Below, one piece after another: positions 15,773 through 24,848 of a DNA stretch of 41,881 bases. Positions within the stretch are counted from its first letter, which is position 1; each line of letters starts with the position of its first letter. Origin of the DNA: an uncultured Verrucomicrobiota bacterium (GTDB taxonomy: Bacteria; Verrucomicrobiota; Verrucomicrobiia; Opitutales; Opitutaceae); assembly GCA_913058185.1 (NCBI GenBank), contig CAJXQX010000030.1, forward strand, positions 1 to 41,881. The letters are read 5' to 3'. The translations under genes and the position numbers were made by a program. The notes beneath the pieces are model-generated. The model saw nothing but the letters and a program-made list of their open reading frames with translations. It was not told the origin of the DNA and searched no databases.

Positions 15773-16146
15773 CTAGCTGCTTTCGTTTTCTTCAACCCAG
15801 AATCGACTGAGGACTCCGGCGTGGAACTCGAAGAACACCGTTCGACTCACTTCCTTGCGGGAACTCGTATCGATCACGAAGAGGAGCTCTGAATTTATTT
15901 TAGTGAATTGGCGGGAACTGTATTTAAGCAAACGCCCTCCTTCAATCTCACGCTCCGATGCCGGATGTCCCAATGTCGCAACCACCCATTCTGCTGTGGT
16001 TCGGCCCACCTCGACCTGATCGAGCGTCGATTCGGAAACATGCGTGCCGGACGTTCTGGTTTCCGAGTGGGAATTAATTACGGCGCAACCCGTAAAAACA
16101 GGCTCGTGAACGCTAAACAAAGAACAAGGTAGGAAGGTGTTTTCAT
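15773..16146 (-). pseudogene. BamE/SmpA-like lipoprotein, frameshifted in a T run
   Basis: From ATG 16146 the first frame gives a signal peptide, MKTPSYLVLCLAFTSLF, that then runs into a stop after LRVAP. In the +1-shifted frame the sequence continues as a lipobox and mature protein: FTGCAVINSHSE, then a SmpA/OmlA-type domain (TLDQVEVGRTTAEWVVATLG, LLKYSSRQ, VFFEFHAGVLSRFWVEE). One extra T in the five-T run (A run at 16094-16098 on the plus strand) would join signal, lipobox and domain perfectly. So this is either a frameshift mutation, a phase-variable tract, or a one-base sequence error. BamE-like proteins are outer-membrane lipoproteins that help barrel assembly; the exact role here is unknown. 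Confidence 0.78.
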
Positions 16147-16282
16147 GACTGGATAGGTTGAGTGGGGTTTCTTCGGACAAGAAGCATCACCCACTGCGAC
16201 GTTCGAAGTTTCAGGTTTATTCAAAAATCGTCATCGCACGCCCCTCACCCTTTCTGTTTCAACTCTTCCCTTCATTAACCTC

Positions 16283-19200
16283 ATGACTCGTTCCCCACTC
16301 CGCCTCTTGGTAGCTACTAGCACGCTGGCCGCCGCGGCCACCGCCCTCTTCGCCGACTCCTTCCCCGCCGATCTCGAGGCCGTTCGCTTCTCTGGCCCCG
16401 ACCTCACGCCTAGCCCGGCCACCCTAGCGGTCTCCGCCCACGGCGAAGTTTATGTCGGCGTCGATCTTCACGGCTCCCTCGGCAAAGGCCCCGGCAAGGG
16501 CAGCATCGTCAAACTCGTAGATACCGACGGCGATGGCACATCCGACGAACACACCGTGTTTGTCAAAATTGATAACCCCCGCGGCATCATCTCTATCGGC
16601 ACCAAACTCTACGTGCTGCACACCACCTACGGCGACGATGACCTATCGACGGGCATGAGCCTCGTGGTGCTAAACGACGGCGACCGTGATGGCTACGCCG
16701 ACGGACCTCCTGTGACGCTCGTATCCGGCATCTGCTCGCCCACCAATATCAACGGCCGCGGCACCGATCACTCCACCAACGGGATCCGCATGGGCATCGA
16801 CGGCTGGATCTACATCGCCGTGGGTGATTTTGGATTCCACGACGCGACCGGCACGGATGGCACTCAAATCACCCTACTCGGCGGCGGCATCGTCCGCGTG
16901 CGCCCAGACGGCACCGAGCTCGAACTTTACACCACCGGCACCCGTAACATCTACGACGTCGCCATCGATCCGTTCCTAAACGCCTTCACTCGCGGAAACA
17001 CCAACGACGGGGGCAGTTGGAATGTGCGGATCCTCGATCACCTGCAATCAGGCGAATACGGCTACCCTCGTCTCTTCCTCAATTTCCCCAACGAAATCAT
17101 CCCCGCCCTCGAAGATGTCGGTGGAGGTTCCGGCGTGGGCGCGCTGTTCTTGTCCGAGCCCACCTGGCCGGACCACTACAACAACCAGCCTCTCTTGGCC
17201 GACTGGGGACGCCAGGCCGTTTACCTCCATCGCCTCACTCCCGACGGCGCCAGCTTCACCCAAAAAGCCGAGGAGTTCATTCAAGTTTCCCAAGTCACCG
17301 ACCTCGACGTGGCCCCCGACGGACAGATGTATGTGGCCGCCTGGGATGGTGCCGGCTTCCGCGGCAGCGATCAAAAAGGTTACGTCGTCCGCGTGACCCC
17401 CAAGGGCTGGAAACCCCGCGCCGTGCCGGACTTCGCCAGTCTCACGTCTTCGGCTTTGGTCGAGCTCCTCAAGTCTCCCAGCTCCACCACCCGCTTCTAC
17501 ACTCAACGCGAACTGCTTTCGCGCAACTCCGCCTGGAGCTCCGTTTCGTCGCTTCAGGCCCTCATCACCGATCCATCCCTCTCACTCGAATCCCGCGTGG
17601 CTGCGCTGTTCACCCTCGCTCAACTCGACACCGATTCCGCCAAGCTCCTCGCCTACGCTGCCGATGATGACTTGAACGAATTCGCCCTCCGCGCCTCCGC
17701 CGACCGCCTGCCGTTCGTCGCAAAATCTGAACTGCCGCTCGCTCCCTTCAAATCATCCCTGCTCAACGGCACGCCTCGCCAACAAGCCGCCGCCGCTGTC
17801 GCCCTCGGACGAATTGGAAACCCGGAAGCCGCCCAGACCTTACTCGACGTTGCCTTCGCTACTCCCGGTGAAGAACGCGCCCAAATCACGGAAAAGTTCA
17901 CCATCAAAGGCGGCCGCAAAGCCACCATGGAACTCTTGGTCACACCGGGCGAAGAACTCCGTCTCCACACCGTCCTAACCGATGCGATCGACGGCCGCCC
18001 CGCGGTCATGGTGCACACCGCTGCCTTCATCCTTAGCGATGGCACGCGCTTGGCCCTCGCAGATCTCAAACCCAAGTCCGGAGATATCGCCCACACCGAC
18101 GTGAAACCGGCCGGCTACGGGAAAAAGACCGACACTGAGAAGTCCGAGATTGGCCAATCTCTCGTCGTCACCGGACCCGCTCCCGTAATTTTCGAAGTCC
18201 CTACCGGCGCCGTATCGTTCACCTCTGGCGCCGCTCCGCTCGGCGCGAAAGACAAAGTAAAGTCTGCCGAAATTTACGCCACGACCAGCGCGACTGGCGT
18301 AGCCGTCGACGAGTCCGCCGGACCGCGCCACGCTACGCCGAACTCCGGTATCCTCATCCCTCACCTGTCGGCTCAGGCTCTCATCCGCCTCCGATCAGTT
18401 GACGCCTCCCTTGAGGCCATTGGCACTCCGGCTGAGGACTTGGCTCTTTGGGCACTCTCCTACCTTCACGAAGAATCCGCCGTCGACGGACTGTTGGCCA
18501 AACTCGCTGAGTCCGACTCACCCGAGCAACGCAACAAACTGCTCACGACTCTCGGGCGCCTCTATCAAAAGGAAGCACCTTACGACGGCACCTGGTGGTG
18601 GACCACGCGCCCCGACACCCGTGGCCCCTACTACAAACCCGTAACCTGGGCCGCATCCGAACGTATCGCCCAAGCGCTCGAAGTTGAAGCCGTCGATACT
18701 TCCCGCGAAAAACTAGATTTCCTCGCCCACCTCAACGATTCCCATCGTCTGGGACTCGACAAACTCGGCACCCGCATCGAAGAGGGGAACCTCGAAGCCT
18801 TGCCCACTGTCGATCTTGCCAAAATCGCATCGATGAAAGGTGCCGTCGCGAGCACCCCGATCGAGGACATCGTGCTCGCCATGGATAAGCTGAAGCCGAA
18901 CCACGCGCTCGGCGAAAAGCTCTTCACCCAACAAGGCTGCGTCGCCTGCCACGCCCTCACCACCGGCGGACCGGTGCTTGGTCCCTTCATGGGTCAAATC
19001 GGATCGATCATGAACACCGATCAACTCGTGACCGCCATCCTGCGCCCCAACGACACCATTTCCCAAGGCTTCCAATCCGTCGTCCTCACCATGAAAGACG
19101 GCAGCGTCAAAACTGGCTTCGTCTCCGAAAGCACATCTGACAAGATGGTCCTGCGGGACCCCGCTGGTGGAGTTACTACCGTCGCTACCAAGGACATCAA

Positions 19201-19306
19201 AGACGAGCAGCACATCCCCGTATCGATGATGCCCGAAGGCATGGCCAACGCCCTGTCCCTCGACGAATTCGCCGCGCTCGTCCACTTCCTTGCCTCCAAA
19301 AAGTAG
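16283..19306 (+). CDS. PVC-type secreted dehydrogenase with HEAT-like region and C-terminal cytochrome c
   Basis: A 1007-residue protein. Residues 1-24 form a signal peptide ending ALFA. Residues about 30-370 form a beta-propeller of the membrane-bound dehydrogenase type common in Planctomycetes and Verrucomicrobia (KLVDTDGDGTSDEHTVF, NGIRMGIDGWIYIAVGDFG, TGTRNIYDVAIDP). Residues about 390-520 are alpha-helical and HEAT-like (LVELLKSPSSTTRFYTQREL). A beta-rich insert follows (about 535-690), then helices. The C-terminus holds one haem site, CVACH at 886-890, with SMMPEGM near 975 as likely axial methionine, in the PVC haem-binding domain. It is probably a periplasmic sugar or alcohol oxidase passing electrons to its own haem; the substrate is unknown. 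It forms a single-gene unit. Confidence 0.88.
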   Translation: MTRSPLRLLVATSTLAAAATALFADSFPADLEAVRFSGPDLTPSPATLAVSAHGEVYVGVDLHGSLGKGPGKGSIVKLVDTDGDGTSDEHTVFVKIDNPRGIISIGTKLYVLHTTYGDDDLSTGMSLVVLNDGDRDGYADGPPVTLVSGICSPTNINGRGTDHSTNGIRMGIDGWIYIAVGDFGFHDATGTDGTQITLLGGGIVRVRPDGTELELYTTGTRNIYDVAIDPFLNAFTRGNTNDGGSWNVRILDHLQSGEYGYPRLFLNFPNEIIPALEDVGGGSGVGALFLSEPTWPDHYNNQPLLADWGRQAVYLHRLTPDGASFTQKAEEFIQVSQVTDLDVAPDGQMYVAAWDGAGFRGSDQKGYVVRVTPKGWKPRAVPDFASLTSSALVELLKSPSSTTRFYTQRELLSRNSAWSSVSSLQALITDPSLSLESRVAALFTLAQLDTDSAKLLAYAADDDLNEFALRASADRLPFVAKSELPLAPFKSSLLNGTPRQQAAAAVALGRIGNPEAAQTLLDVAFATPGEERAQITEKFTIKGGRKATMELLVTPGEELRLHTVLTDAIDGRPAVMVHTAAFILSDGTRLALADLKPKSGDIAHTDVKPAGYGKKTDTEKSEIGQSLVVTGPAPVIFEVPTGAVSFTSGAAPLGAKDKVKSAEIYATTSATGVAVDESAGPRHATPNSGILIPHLSAQALIRLRSVDASLEAIGTPAEDLALWALSYLHEESAVDGLLAKLAESDSPEQRNKLLTTLGRLYQKEAPYDGTWWWTTRPDTRGPYYKPVTWAASERIAQALEVEAVDTSREKLDFLAHLNDSHRLGLDKLGTRIEEGNLEALPTVDLAKIASMKGAVASTPIEDIVLAMDKLKPNHALGEKLFTQQGCVACHALTTGGPVLGPFMGQIGSIMNTDQLVTAILRPNDTISQGFQSVVLTMKDGSVKTGFVSESTSDKMVLRDPAGGVTTVATKDIKDEQHIPVSMMPEGMANALSLDEFAALVHFLASKK

Positions 19307-19623
19307 CGGGCGGAAAGTAGCGAGTAGAGTGAAGCCCGCCCTGCCATATCCGACATAGCCTTGGCGAAGTCGAATGCACCCGGTCCCGTGGAACAACATA
19401 TAGAATGAAACAGCGGTTTCGGCGAAACCGCCCTACCCCGCAATCCGCAAAGAAACCGAGGTAGGGCGTGCTCGCCGAGCGCGCCGTTTCAATTTCGCCA
19501 AGGCTCCGTCGGGCAAGCCGGAGTCAGCTACAGCCAAACAGAGCTCCGGCCTTCCCCACTCTTACTCATTCTCGTTCTCGTTCTCGTTCTCTTTTTCACC
19601 CTGCCAATTATCGAGACCACTAC
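19307..19623. other. 317-bp intergenic region with hairpins and a hexamer repeat
   Basis: It lies between two convergent genes and has no supported coding region. GCGGTTTC (19413-19420) pairs with GAAACCGC (19424-19431). GGCGTGCTCG (19465-19474) pairs with CGAGCGCGCC (19477-19486), allowing one G-T pair. Both are REP-like hairpins that may end transcription from either side. A short CTCGTT repeat follows. Confidence 0.75.
19565..19594. repeat. Five-unit CTCNTT hexamer microsatellite
   Basis: CTCATT, three exact CTCGTT units, then CTCTTT, directly behind the stop side of the YbbP-like gene. Confidence 0.85.
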
Positions 19624-22155
19624 TCAGCCCTCCGCCCGCAATACTTCCAACGGCGGATGGTTGGCGACGCCGCGGCTGGCGAGAAGGCCCGTCAATACCG
19701 TGACCGTGATCACACCGCCCAGTGAGGCGGCGATCACGGTTGGAGGGAAGGCGGCCACTGTTTCGAAAACGTAATAAGCGAGCCCCCAATTGCCGACCAA
19801 CGCCAAACCACATCCCGTGAGAGCGGCCAGTCCGCCGAGCACCGCATACTCGATCAATTGAATGAGCCAGAGCTGGCGGCTGGTGGCTCCGAGAGTCCGG
19901 AGCAGGACAGCTTCCTTCAGCCGTTGATGACGCCCACTCATAATCGCACCGCCCAATACGATCACGCCCGTCGCGACCGTAAACAGAGCCATAAACTGGA
20001 TCACAAACTGCACTTTCTCAAAAATTCCGTCCAACGTTTCCATCACCAATTGTAGGTCGATCGCAGACACATTGGGTAATGCCGCCACCACCGCGCGTTG
20101 GATCCTAGCGGACTCCGCGGGCGATCCCGCTCGGGCCGCCGCCACCCAAAACTTTGGCGCCGGCTCCAATACTCCCGCCGGCCAAACCACAAAAAAGTTC
20201 GGCTCTAGTCGGCGCCACTCCACTTCGCGCAAACTCGCCACGCGGGTCTTCATCAGGAGCCCCTGAACGTCCCATTCGATTTCGTCCCCCAGTTCGAGTC
20301 CGATATCCTCAGCGAGGCCTACCTCCACCGAAACAGGCACAAAGTCGATGTCCGGCTCGACGCGGGAAACAAACTCGCCCGCCGTCAATTTCTCGGTGCG
20401 ATCCACGATCGCATCGCGAAACGTCGACCGGTATTCACGGCGCAACGTCCAGTCAGGAATGTCACGCGACTTATCCTTGAGTATGGCACTCACCTTCACC
20501 CCGTTCACCGCTGCGATTCGCATCGTCACAATCGGCGCATCGGCAATTAACGGTGAGCCTAAATCGGTCATGATTTCGCGCAGCGGACCGATCTGGTCGT
20601 CCTGCACGTCGAAGAACAATAAGTTCGGCCGATCACCATCCCCGGTGCCCTCGATTTGGGCCAAGAGGGTCGAACGGGTCAGCACCAGCGTGACCATCAA
20701 AAACGAGCCCAAGCCAAGCGCGAGCAACAGCAGCAGCGTGCGATTGTTCGGCCGGTGCAAATTGGCAATGCCCTGACGCCAAACATAAGGCGCCCGCTTC
20801 GGAGTGAAGCGCCGCGCCGCCCACGCTACGACTTTACCCAACCCAGCGAGGACGAAGAAACTGCCCGCCAGCATCCCCACAAATCCTGCCCCAATCTGCC
20901 ACCGCGGAGCTTGTTGGAATGAGAACGCTACGACCAGCAGCACGATCGCACCATAGACCGCCCACACCCAGAGATCAAAACGACCTCCCGTCGGGGCCAC
21001 ATCGGCTCGAATCGCGGCCAGTGGCGAAACCCGCCGCACCGCCAGCAACGGCAAGAGTGTGAATAGTCCACAGATGACCAAACCGGCCGCGGCCCCCTTG
21101 GCCACCACCCGCCAAACGATATCAAAGCTCACGTCGACCGGCAGACTCCCCGCCACCAATGCCGGCAACGCCAATTGCACCGCGATTCCCAGCGCAGCCC
21201 CCACCAGAGCGCCCACCACGCCGAGGGCAATGCCTTGCACCAGATACACGCCAAATGCCGTCTGAGAACTCGCGCCCAAGCACCGCAACACAGCGACAGT
21301 CGGGATTTTTTGACGGATGTGCACATGCACTGCGCTCGCCACCCCAATCGCACCGAGAAACAGGGCGACAAATCCGACCAAACTCAAAAACCGATAGACA
21401 TTGCGCAACGCGCCTCCGAGCTCCCGTTTGCGCTCTTCTACGGTATCGATCGATAGCCGTTCTTCCGAGAATTCCCGACGTAAGCGTCGCTCAACCCGCA
21501 TGGGATCGGAGCCATCATCGAAAACGATGTAGCGACGGTGCCGCACTAAGCTTCCAGGCCCGAGCAGGCCCGTTTCATCCAGCGTCTGGAGCGGCACAAA
21601 AACGCGCGGAGAAAGCATCGCTACAGCCATCGAATCTCCTGGCACCTGTTGCAGTGCGCCCACGACTTCAAAGAACTGCGTCCCCAACTTCACTTCATCG
21701 CCCACCTGCACGCCATACTGGGCCATCATCGTTTCTTCCATGATCGCGACGCGCCCTCCTTGGGCGAGGCGATCCGGAGCATCGGCCGGCACGGTGACAA
21801 ATTCGCCGTAGAACGGATACCCCCCCTCGAGGGCCCGCATCGTGGCGAGACGGGTGGCGTTATCGGCCTGCGGAAATACCACCATCGTGGACAAAGCAAT
21901 TTCGTCGGCCTGCTGTCCGCCATAAGACTCCAATTTCGCGGCCAAGGGTTCCGAGAATTCGGCGCGCGACTGCACCATGATATCGGCGCCGAGTAGCGTC
22001 TTGGCCTGCCCGTCGATCGACGTGATCAAATTGTCATTGAACGACGCGATAGCCACGAGTGCAGCAATCCCGAGCACGATCGAGGACGAAGCCAGCAACA
22101 ACCGCCCCCGCGATGCCCGGGAATCCCGCCAAGCCATTTTAAAAATAAAGTTCAT
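19624..22155 (-). CDS. YbbP-like FtsX-family ABC permease
   Basis: An 843-residue permease from ATG 22155. An N-terminal helix (LLLASSSIVLGIAALVAI) is followed by a periplasmic domain. Then come three helices near 255-390 (FVALFLGAIGVASAVHVHI with the FtsX loop), extra central helices near 410-500, a second periplasmic domain, and three last helices near 715-830 ending PPLEVLRAEG. Two FtsX domains in one chain are typical of YbbP. In E. coli tesA is divergent from ybbA-ybbP; here the same three genes are present in that arrangement, with a GxxExxY gene placed between ATPase and permease. The function is probably extraction or export of lipophilic molecules across the envelope; the substrate is not settled for the family. 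Confidence 0.88.
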   Translation of the reverse strand: MNFIFKMAWRDSRASRGRLLLASSSIVLGIAALVAIASFNDNLITSIDGQAKTLLGADIMVQSRAEFSEPLAAKLESYGGQQADEIALSTMVVFPQADNATRLATMRALEGGYPFYGEFVTVPADAPDRLAQGGRVAIMEETMMAQYGVQVGDEVKLGTQFFEVVGALQQVPGDSMAVAMLSPRVFVPLQTLDETGLLGPGSLVRHRRYIVFDDGSDPMRVERRLRREFSEERLSIDTVEERKRELGGALRNVYRFLSLVGFVALFLGAIGVASAVHVHIRQKIPTVAVLRCLGASSQTAFGVYLVQGIALGVVGALVGAALGIAVQLALPALVAGSLPVDVSFDIVWRVVAKGAAAGLVICGLFTLLPLLAVRRVSPLAAIRADVAPTGGRFDLWVWAVYGAIVLLVVAFSFQQAPRWQIGAGFVGMLAGSFFVLAGLGKVVAWAARRFTPKRAPYVWRQGIANLHRPNNRTLLLLLALGLGSFLMVTLVLTRSTLLAQIEGTGDGDRPNLLFFDVQDDQIGPLREIMTDLGSPLIADAPIVTMRIAAVNGVKVSAILKDKSRDIPDWTLRREYRSTFRDAIVDRTEKLTAGEFVSRVEPDIDFVPVSVEVGLAEDIGLELGDEIEWDVQGLLMKTRVASLREVEWRRLEPNFFVVWPAGVLEPAPKFWVAAARAGSPAESARIQRAVVAALPNVSAIDLQLVMETLDGIFEKVQFVIQFMALFTVATGVIVLGGAIMSGRHQRLKEAVLLRTLGATSRQLWLIQLIEYAVLGGLAALTGCGLALVGNWGLAYYVFETVAAFPPTVIAASLGGVITVTVLTGLLASRGVANHPPLEVLRAEG

Positions 22156-22173
22156 CAGATGCTATTTTTTAAG

Positions 22174-22202
22174 CCCACGAAACACACGAAATGGCACGAA
22201 AG
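22174..22202. repeat. Left inverted repeat of the GxxExxY unit (CACGAAA type)
   Basis: CCCACGAAACACACGAAATG followed by GCACGAAAG. It is inverted and degenerate relative to 22593-22623 on the other side of the GxxExxY gene, and nearly identical to the arms of the repeat at 34088-34224. Confidence 0.8.
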
Positions 22203-22207
22203 AAAAA

Positions 22208-22585
22208 TCACTTAACAATACGCTCCCATTCCAGTTGCGGAGAATGTCCGAAATTTACGAGTAACCCAAGTTTCGCCCCGGTTGCATTGAGGTAGTTTAA
22301 CACTTGAGAACGGTGTGCGTCCGCGAGGCTCTCGACCGCTTTAATTCCGACGATCACTTGGTTGATGCACCAAAAATCGGATCGATAGGTCTTTGAAAGA
22401 GAGCGGCCTTTGTAGGTTAGAGGATGTAGCTTCTGCGCCTCAAAGGGAATGGCTTGGTCAGTAAACTCCAGTTCCAGACACTCCTGGTATACATCCTCAA
22501 GAAATCCACATCCCTTTTCCTTATAAAACTCAAAACAAGCGCCCATAATCGCGTATGATTCATCCTTCAGCACTAGTTCAGTCAT
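22208..22585 (-). CDS. GxxExxY family protein
   Basis: A 125-residue protein. GCGFLEDVYQECLELEF carries the family motif GxxExxY (G27-Y33), and HPLTYKGRSLSKTYRSDFW, VIVGIKAVESLADAHRSQVL and GLLVNFG are the other usual blocks. The pattern IxVEIKA/VxxLxxxHxxQ resembles PD-(D/E)XK nuclease cores, which is the fold proposed for this family; no activity is established that I can rely on. It is inserted between ybbA and ybbP and flanked by inverted CACGAAA-type repeats, so it looks like cargo of a small mobile unit (inference). Confidence 0.88.
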   Translation of the reverse strand: MTELVLKDESYAIMGACFEFYKEKGCGFLEDVYQECLELEFTDQAIPFEAQKLHPLTYKGRSLSKTYRSDFWCINQVIVGIKAVESLADAHRSQVLNYLNATGAKLGLLVNFGHSPQLEWERIVK

Positions 22586-22592
22586 ATGATCC

Positions 22593-22623
22593 CTTTCGTA
22601 TTTTTTAGTGTGATTTAGTGGGC
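22593..22623. repeat. Right inverted repeat of the GxxExxY unit, degenerate
   Basis: CTTTCGTATTTTTTAGTGTG followed by ATTTAGTGGGC. Compared with the inverse of the left repeat it keeps TTTCGT, GTGTG and GTGGGC, but several C have become T or A. Confidence 0.65.
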
Positions 22624-22640
22624 GAGAAATTCACTGCCTC

Positions 22641-23324
22641 TCAGTCCGTGACGACTTCGCCGCGGCGGAGTTTTAGGACTCGGCTGCATTTTTGGGCGAG
22701 TTCCAGGTCATGCGTCACCACCACGAGGGTGGTTTGATTCTCTCGGTTCAGACCGAATACCAGCTCCTCCACCTTCTGAGCGGTATCTCCATCGAGGTTC
22801 CCCGTAGGTTCATCACAGAACAGAATCTTAGGCTCATTAATGAAGGCCCGAGCCAGCGCCACGCGTTGCTGCTCCCCGCCAGACAACTGCACCGGATAAT
22901 GGTCATAACGATCATCAAGGCCCACTCGACCCAGTAATTCCCGAGCCCGGCGCTCCGCCTCGTCTCCGCCTTCGCCTCGAAGTTCGAGGGGCACGAGCAC
23001 ATTTTCCAGTGCGGTCAAGGTAGGCACCAACTGAAAATTCTGGAAAACGAAGCCCACATGCTCGTTACGCACCCGGGCGCGCTCGTCCTCGGTCATCGTT
23101 TGGATCGCCTCCCCTGCGAGCACCACTGCGCCAGCACTCGGTTGATCTAACCCCGCGCACAGACCCAGCAGCGTGGTCTTTCCACTACCGGAAGGACCTA
23201 GGATAGCGAGTGATTCGCCAAGACCTAGGTCGAAGTTAACTGACTTGAGCACCGTGAGTTGTCCCGCCGCGGTGGGATAACTCTTAGTGAGGTGCTGGAC
23301 TTTCAACATTGATTGAACACTCAT
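22641..23324 (-). CDS. ybbA: YbbA-like ABC transporter ATPase
   Basis: A 227-residue ATPase from ATG 23324. Walker [10 protein letters not shown] at 43-51, [18 protein letters not shown] near 92-109, signature [14 protein letters not shown] at 147-160, Walker [13 protein letters not shown] at 167-178 and a switch histidine in VVTHD. It belongs to the LolD/MacB/YbbA group. It is divergent from the TesA-like gene (43 bp between starts) and in line with the YbbP-like permease, exactly as in the E. coli tesA-ybbAP locus. An inner ATG at 23309 ([11 protein letters not shown]) is an alternative start. Confidence 0.9.
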   Translation of the reverse strand: MSVQSMLKVQHLTKSYPTAAGQLTVLKSVNFDLGLGESLAILGPSGSGKTTLLGLCAGLDQPSAGAVVLAGEAIQTMTEDERARVRNEHVGFVFQNFQLVPTLTALENVLVPLELRGEGGDEAERRARELLGRVGLDDRYDHYPVQLSGGEQQRVALARAFINEPKILFCDEPTGNLDGDTAQKVEELVFGLNRENQTTLVVVTHDLELAQKCSRVLKLRRGEVVTD

Positions 23325-23366
23325 GAACGGAACCGCGAAGAAAGCTCCGCGTCTCCTATTGTGCAA

Positions 23367-24005
23367 ATGGTGAATCCAATTCGTAGAATTCTTATTTCCA
23401 TCGGCCTACTCGGCCTCGCAGTGGGCGCAGTAGCAGATGAGCGGGAAACTCCGACCATTCTGTTCTACGGCGACAGCCTCACGGCTGGCTACGGGATGGA
23501 CGATCCCACCGTCACCGCGTTCCCGGCGATTATCCAAGATAAGATCGATGCCGACGGTCTGAACTACCGGGTGATCAACGCCGGGCTCAGTGGGGAAACC
23601 TCCTCCGGTGGCCTCCGACGGATCAATTGGGTGATGCGTCAACCGGTCGACGTTTTTGTGCTCGAACTCGGAGGCAACGACGGATTGCGCGGGCTCCCGC
23701 TCGAATTACTGCGCGATAATCTCCAAGCCATTCTCGATCGGGTGAAGGCGAAGAACCCCGAGGTCAAATTTGTCATAGCGGGGATGCGCATGCCACCCAG
23801 CATGGGGGAATATGCGGCCAAGTTCAATGCTCTCTATGCCCCTCTGGCCGCGACCAATACCGCTGCCCTCATCCCCCATTTGCTGGAAAACGTCGGAGGC
23901 GACCCCAAATTAAATCTCCCCGACGGCATCCATCCCTCAGCTGCCGGACATGCTATTGTTGCCGATAACGTTTGGAGCGTGCTCCAACCTTTGCTTCAAC
24001 CGTAG
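23367..24005 (+). CDS. tesA: TesA-like SGNH esterase / lysophospholipase
   Basis: A 212-residue protein from ATG 23367 with a signal peptide (about 1-24, ILISIGLLGLAVGAVA), so it is periplasmic. The SGNH blocks are in order: GDSLTAGYGM with catalytic Ser37, the block I/II glycine in NAGLSGETSSGG, ELGGNDGLRG with the oxyanion Asn, and DGIHPSAAGH with the catalytic Asp and His. E. coli TesA hydrolyses acyl-CoA, lysophospholipids and esters. The divergent ABC genes support a shared role in handling lipids or esters in the envelope. Confidence 0.92.
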   Translation: MVNPIRRILISIGLLGLAVGAVADERETPTILFYGDSLTAGYGMDDPTVTAFPAIIQDKIDADGLNYRVINAGLSGETSSGGLRRINWVMRQPVDVFVLELGGNDGLRGLPLELLRDNLQAILDRVKAKNPEVKFVIAGMRMPPSMGEYAAKFNALYAPLAATNTAALIPHLLENVGGDPKLNLPDGIHPSAAGHAIVADNVWSVLQPLLQP

Positions 24006-24020
24006 CCTTCTCCTTTACTT

Positions 24021-24848
24021 ATACCCCATTTTCGTCTCGCCCTGTTTCTAAATAGTGGCGCCGCCGTCATCGCGGCGCCCGGTTCCCCCGTCCTCACGGT
24101 CGGAGTGCTATCCGATTCCAATACGAGCAATTCGATTCGGCAGCAAAAGGACGACTCGGCTGCCACCGCGAGTATCAGTTTCTCCTCCCTGCGCGTGATT
24201 GATCGCAACTGGCAGGGCAACATCCGCCTGAACGCCAGCACCAGTCGTTGGAAAAAGTTCGGCGGCCTCGATCTCTGACCCATTTCCGTGCAAGGTGGTC
24301 TTCGGCGTAAATTCGGGCTTGGCTCCTACGCCCCTACCTTGGATTTCTCCATGGAACTCGGCCGCCGTTTCGCTTCAACGAGCACCCGCACCAGTAATTT
24401 CGGGATGGGCAAACTCACCTTCTCGCAACGGATCAATCCCTCCCTGCGTTGGCATGCTTCCGCCGAGATCGAACGCCACTCCGCCCGTCGCGCCGTCTTC
24501 TCGACGACTCGCCACGTGTTTCGGATCGGGGGCGATTATGATCTCAACGAGAACTGGAGCGCGTCCGTGAGCATCGGTCACGGTAAAGGCGACCTCGTGT
24601 CGTGGTGTCGACTTAGTTTTCCCGAGTTTCTCGGCACGACCCAATGGCTCGATGGCATCTTCGGCGGAGATTGGTTCCCCTACCAAACCATCAGCAATAC
24701 AACCTTGGGCCACTTCAGTCTATTGCGCGCGCTCGGACCTAACCGTGCGATGGCCGTCAGTGCCGATTTCGCCAAGTCAGTCGGGACCGGCAAACCCCAC
24801 ACCTATTTCAACGATATCTACAGCCTCCAATACATCCATGCGTTTTAA
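24021..24848 (+). pseudogene. Outer-membrane beta-barrel-like protein, in-frame TGA at codon 86 and no standard start codon
   Basis: One frame is coherent from 24021 to 24848. It begins ATA, then PHFRLALFLNSGAAVIAAPG, which looks like a signal peptide, then alternating beta strands (VLTVGVLSDSNTSN, ASISFSSLRVID, NIRLNASTSRWKKFGGLDL), a TGA at 24276-24278, and then PISVQGGLRRKFGLGSYAP and further strands to YSLQYIHAF, ending in an aromatic residue as barrels do. ATG to ATA and CGA to TGA would each be one base change. A GTG at 24288 could start the second half, but without a signal. Its last codons overlap the ATG of the cupredoxin gene by 11 bp. The role is unknown; context suggests partnership with the cupredoxin and cyclase. 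Confidence 0.68.
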
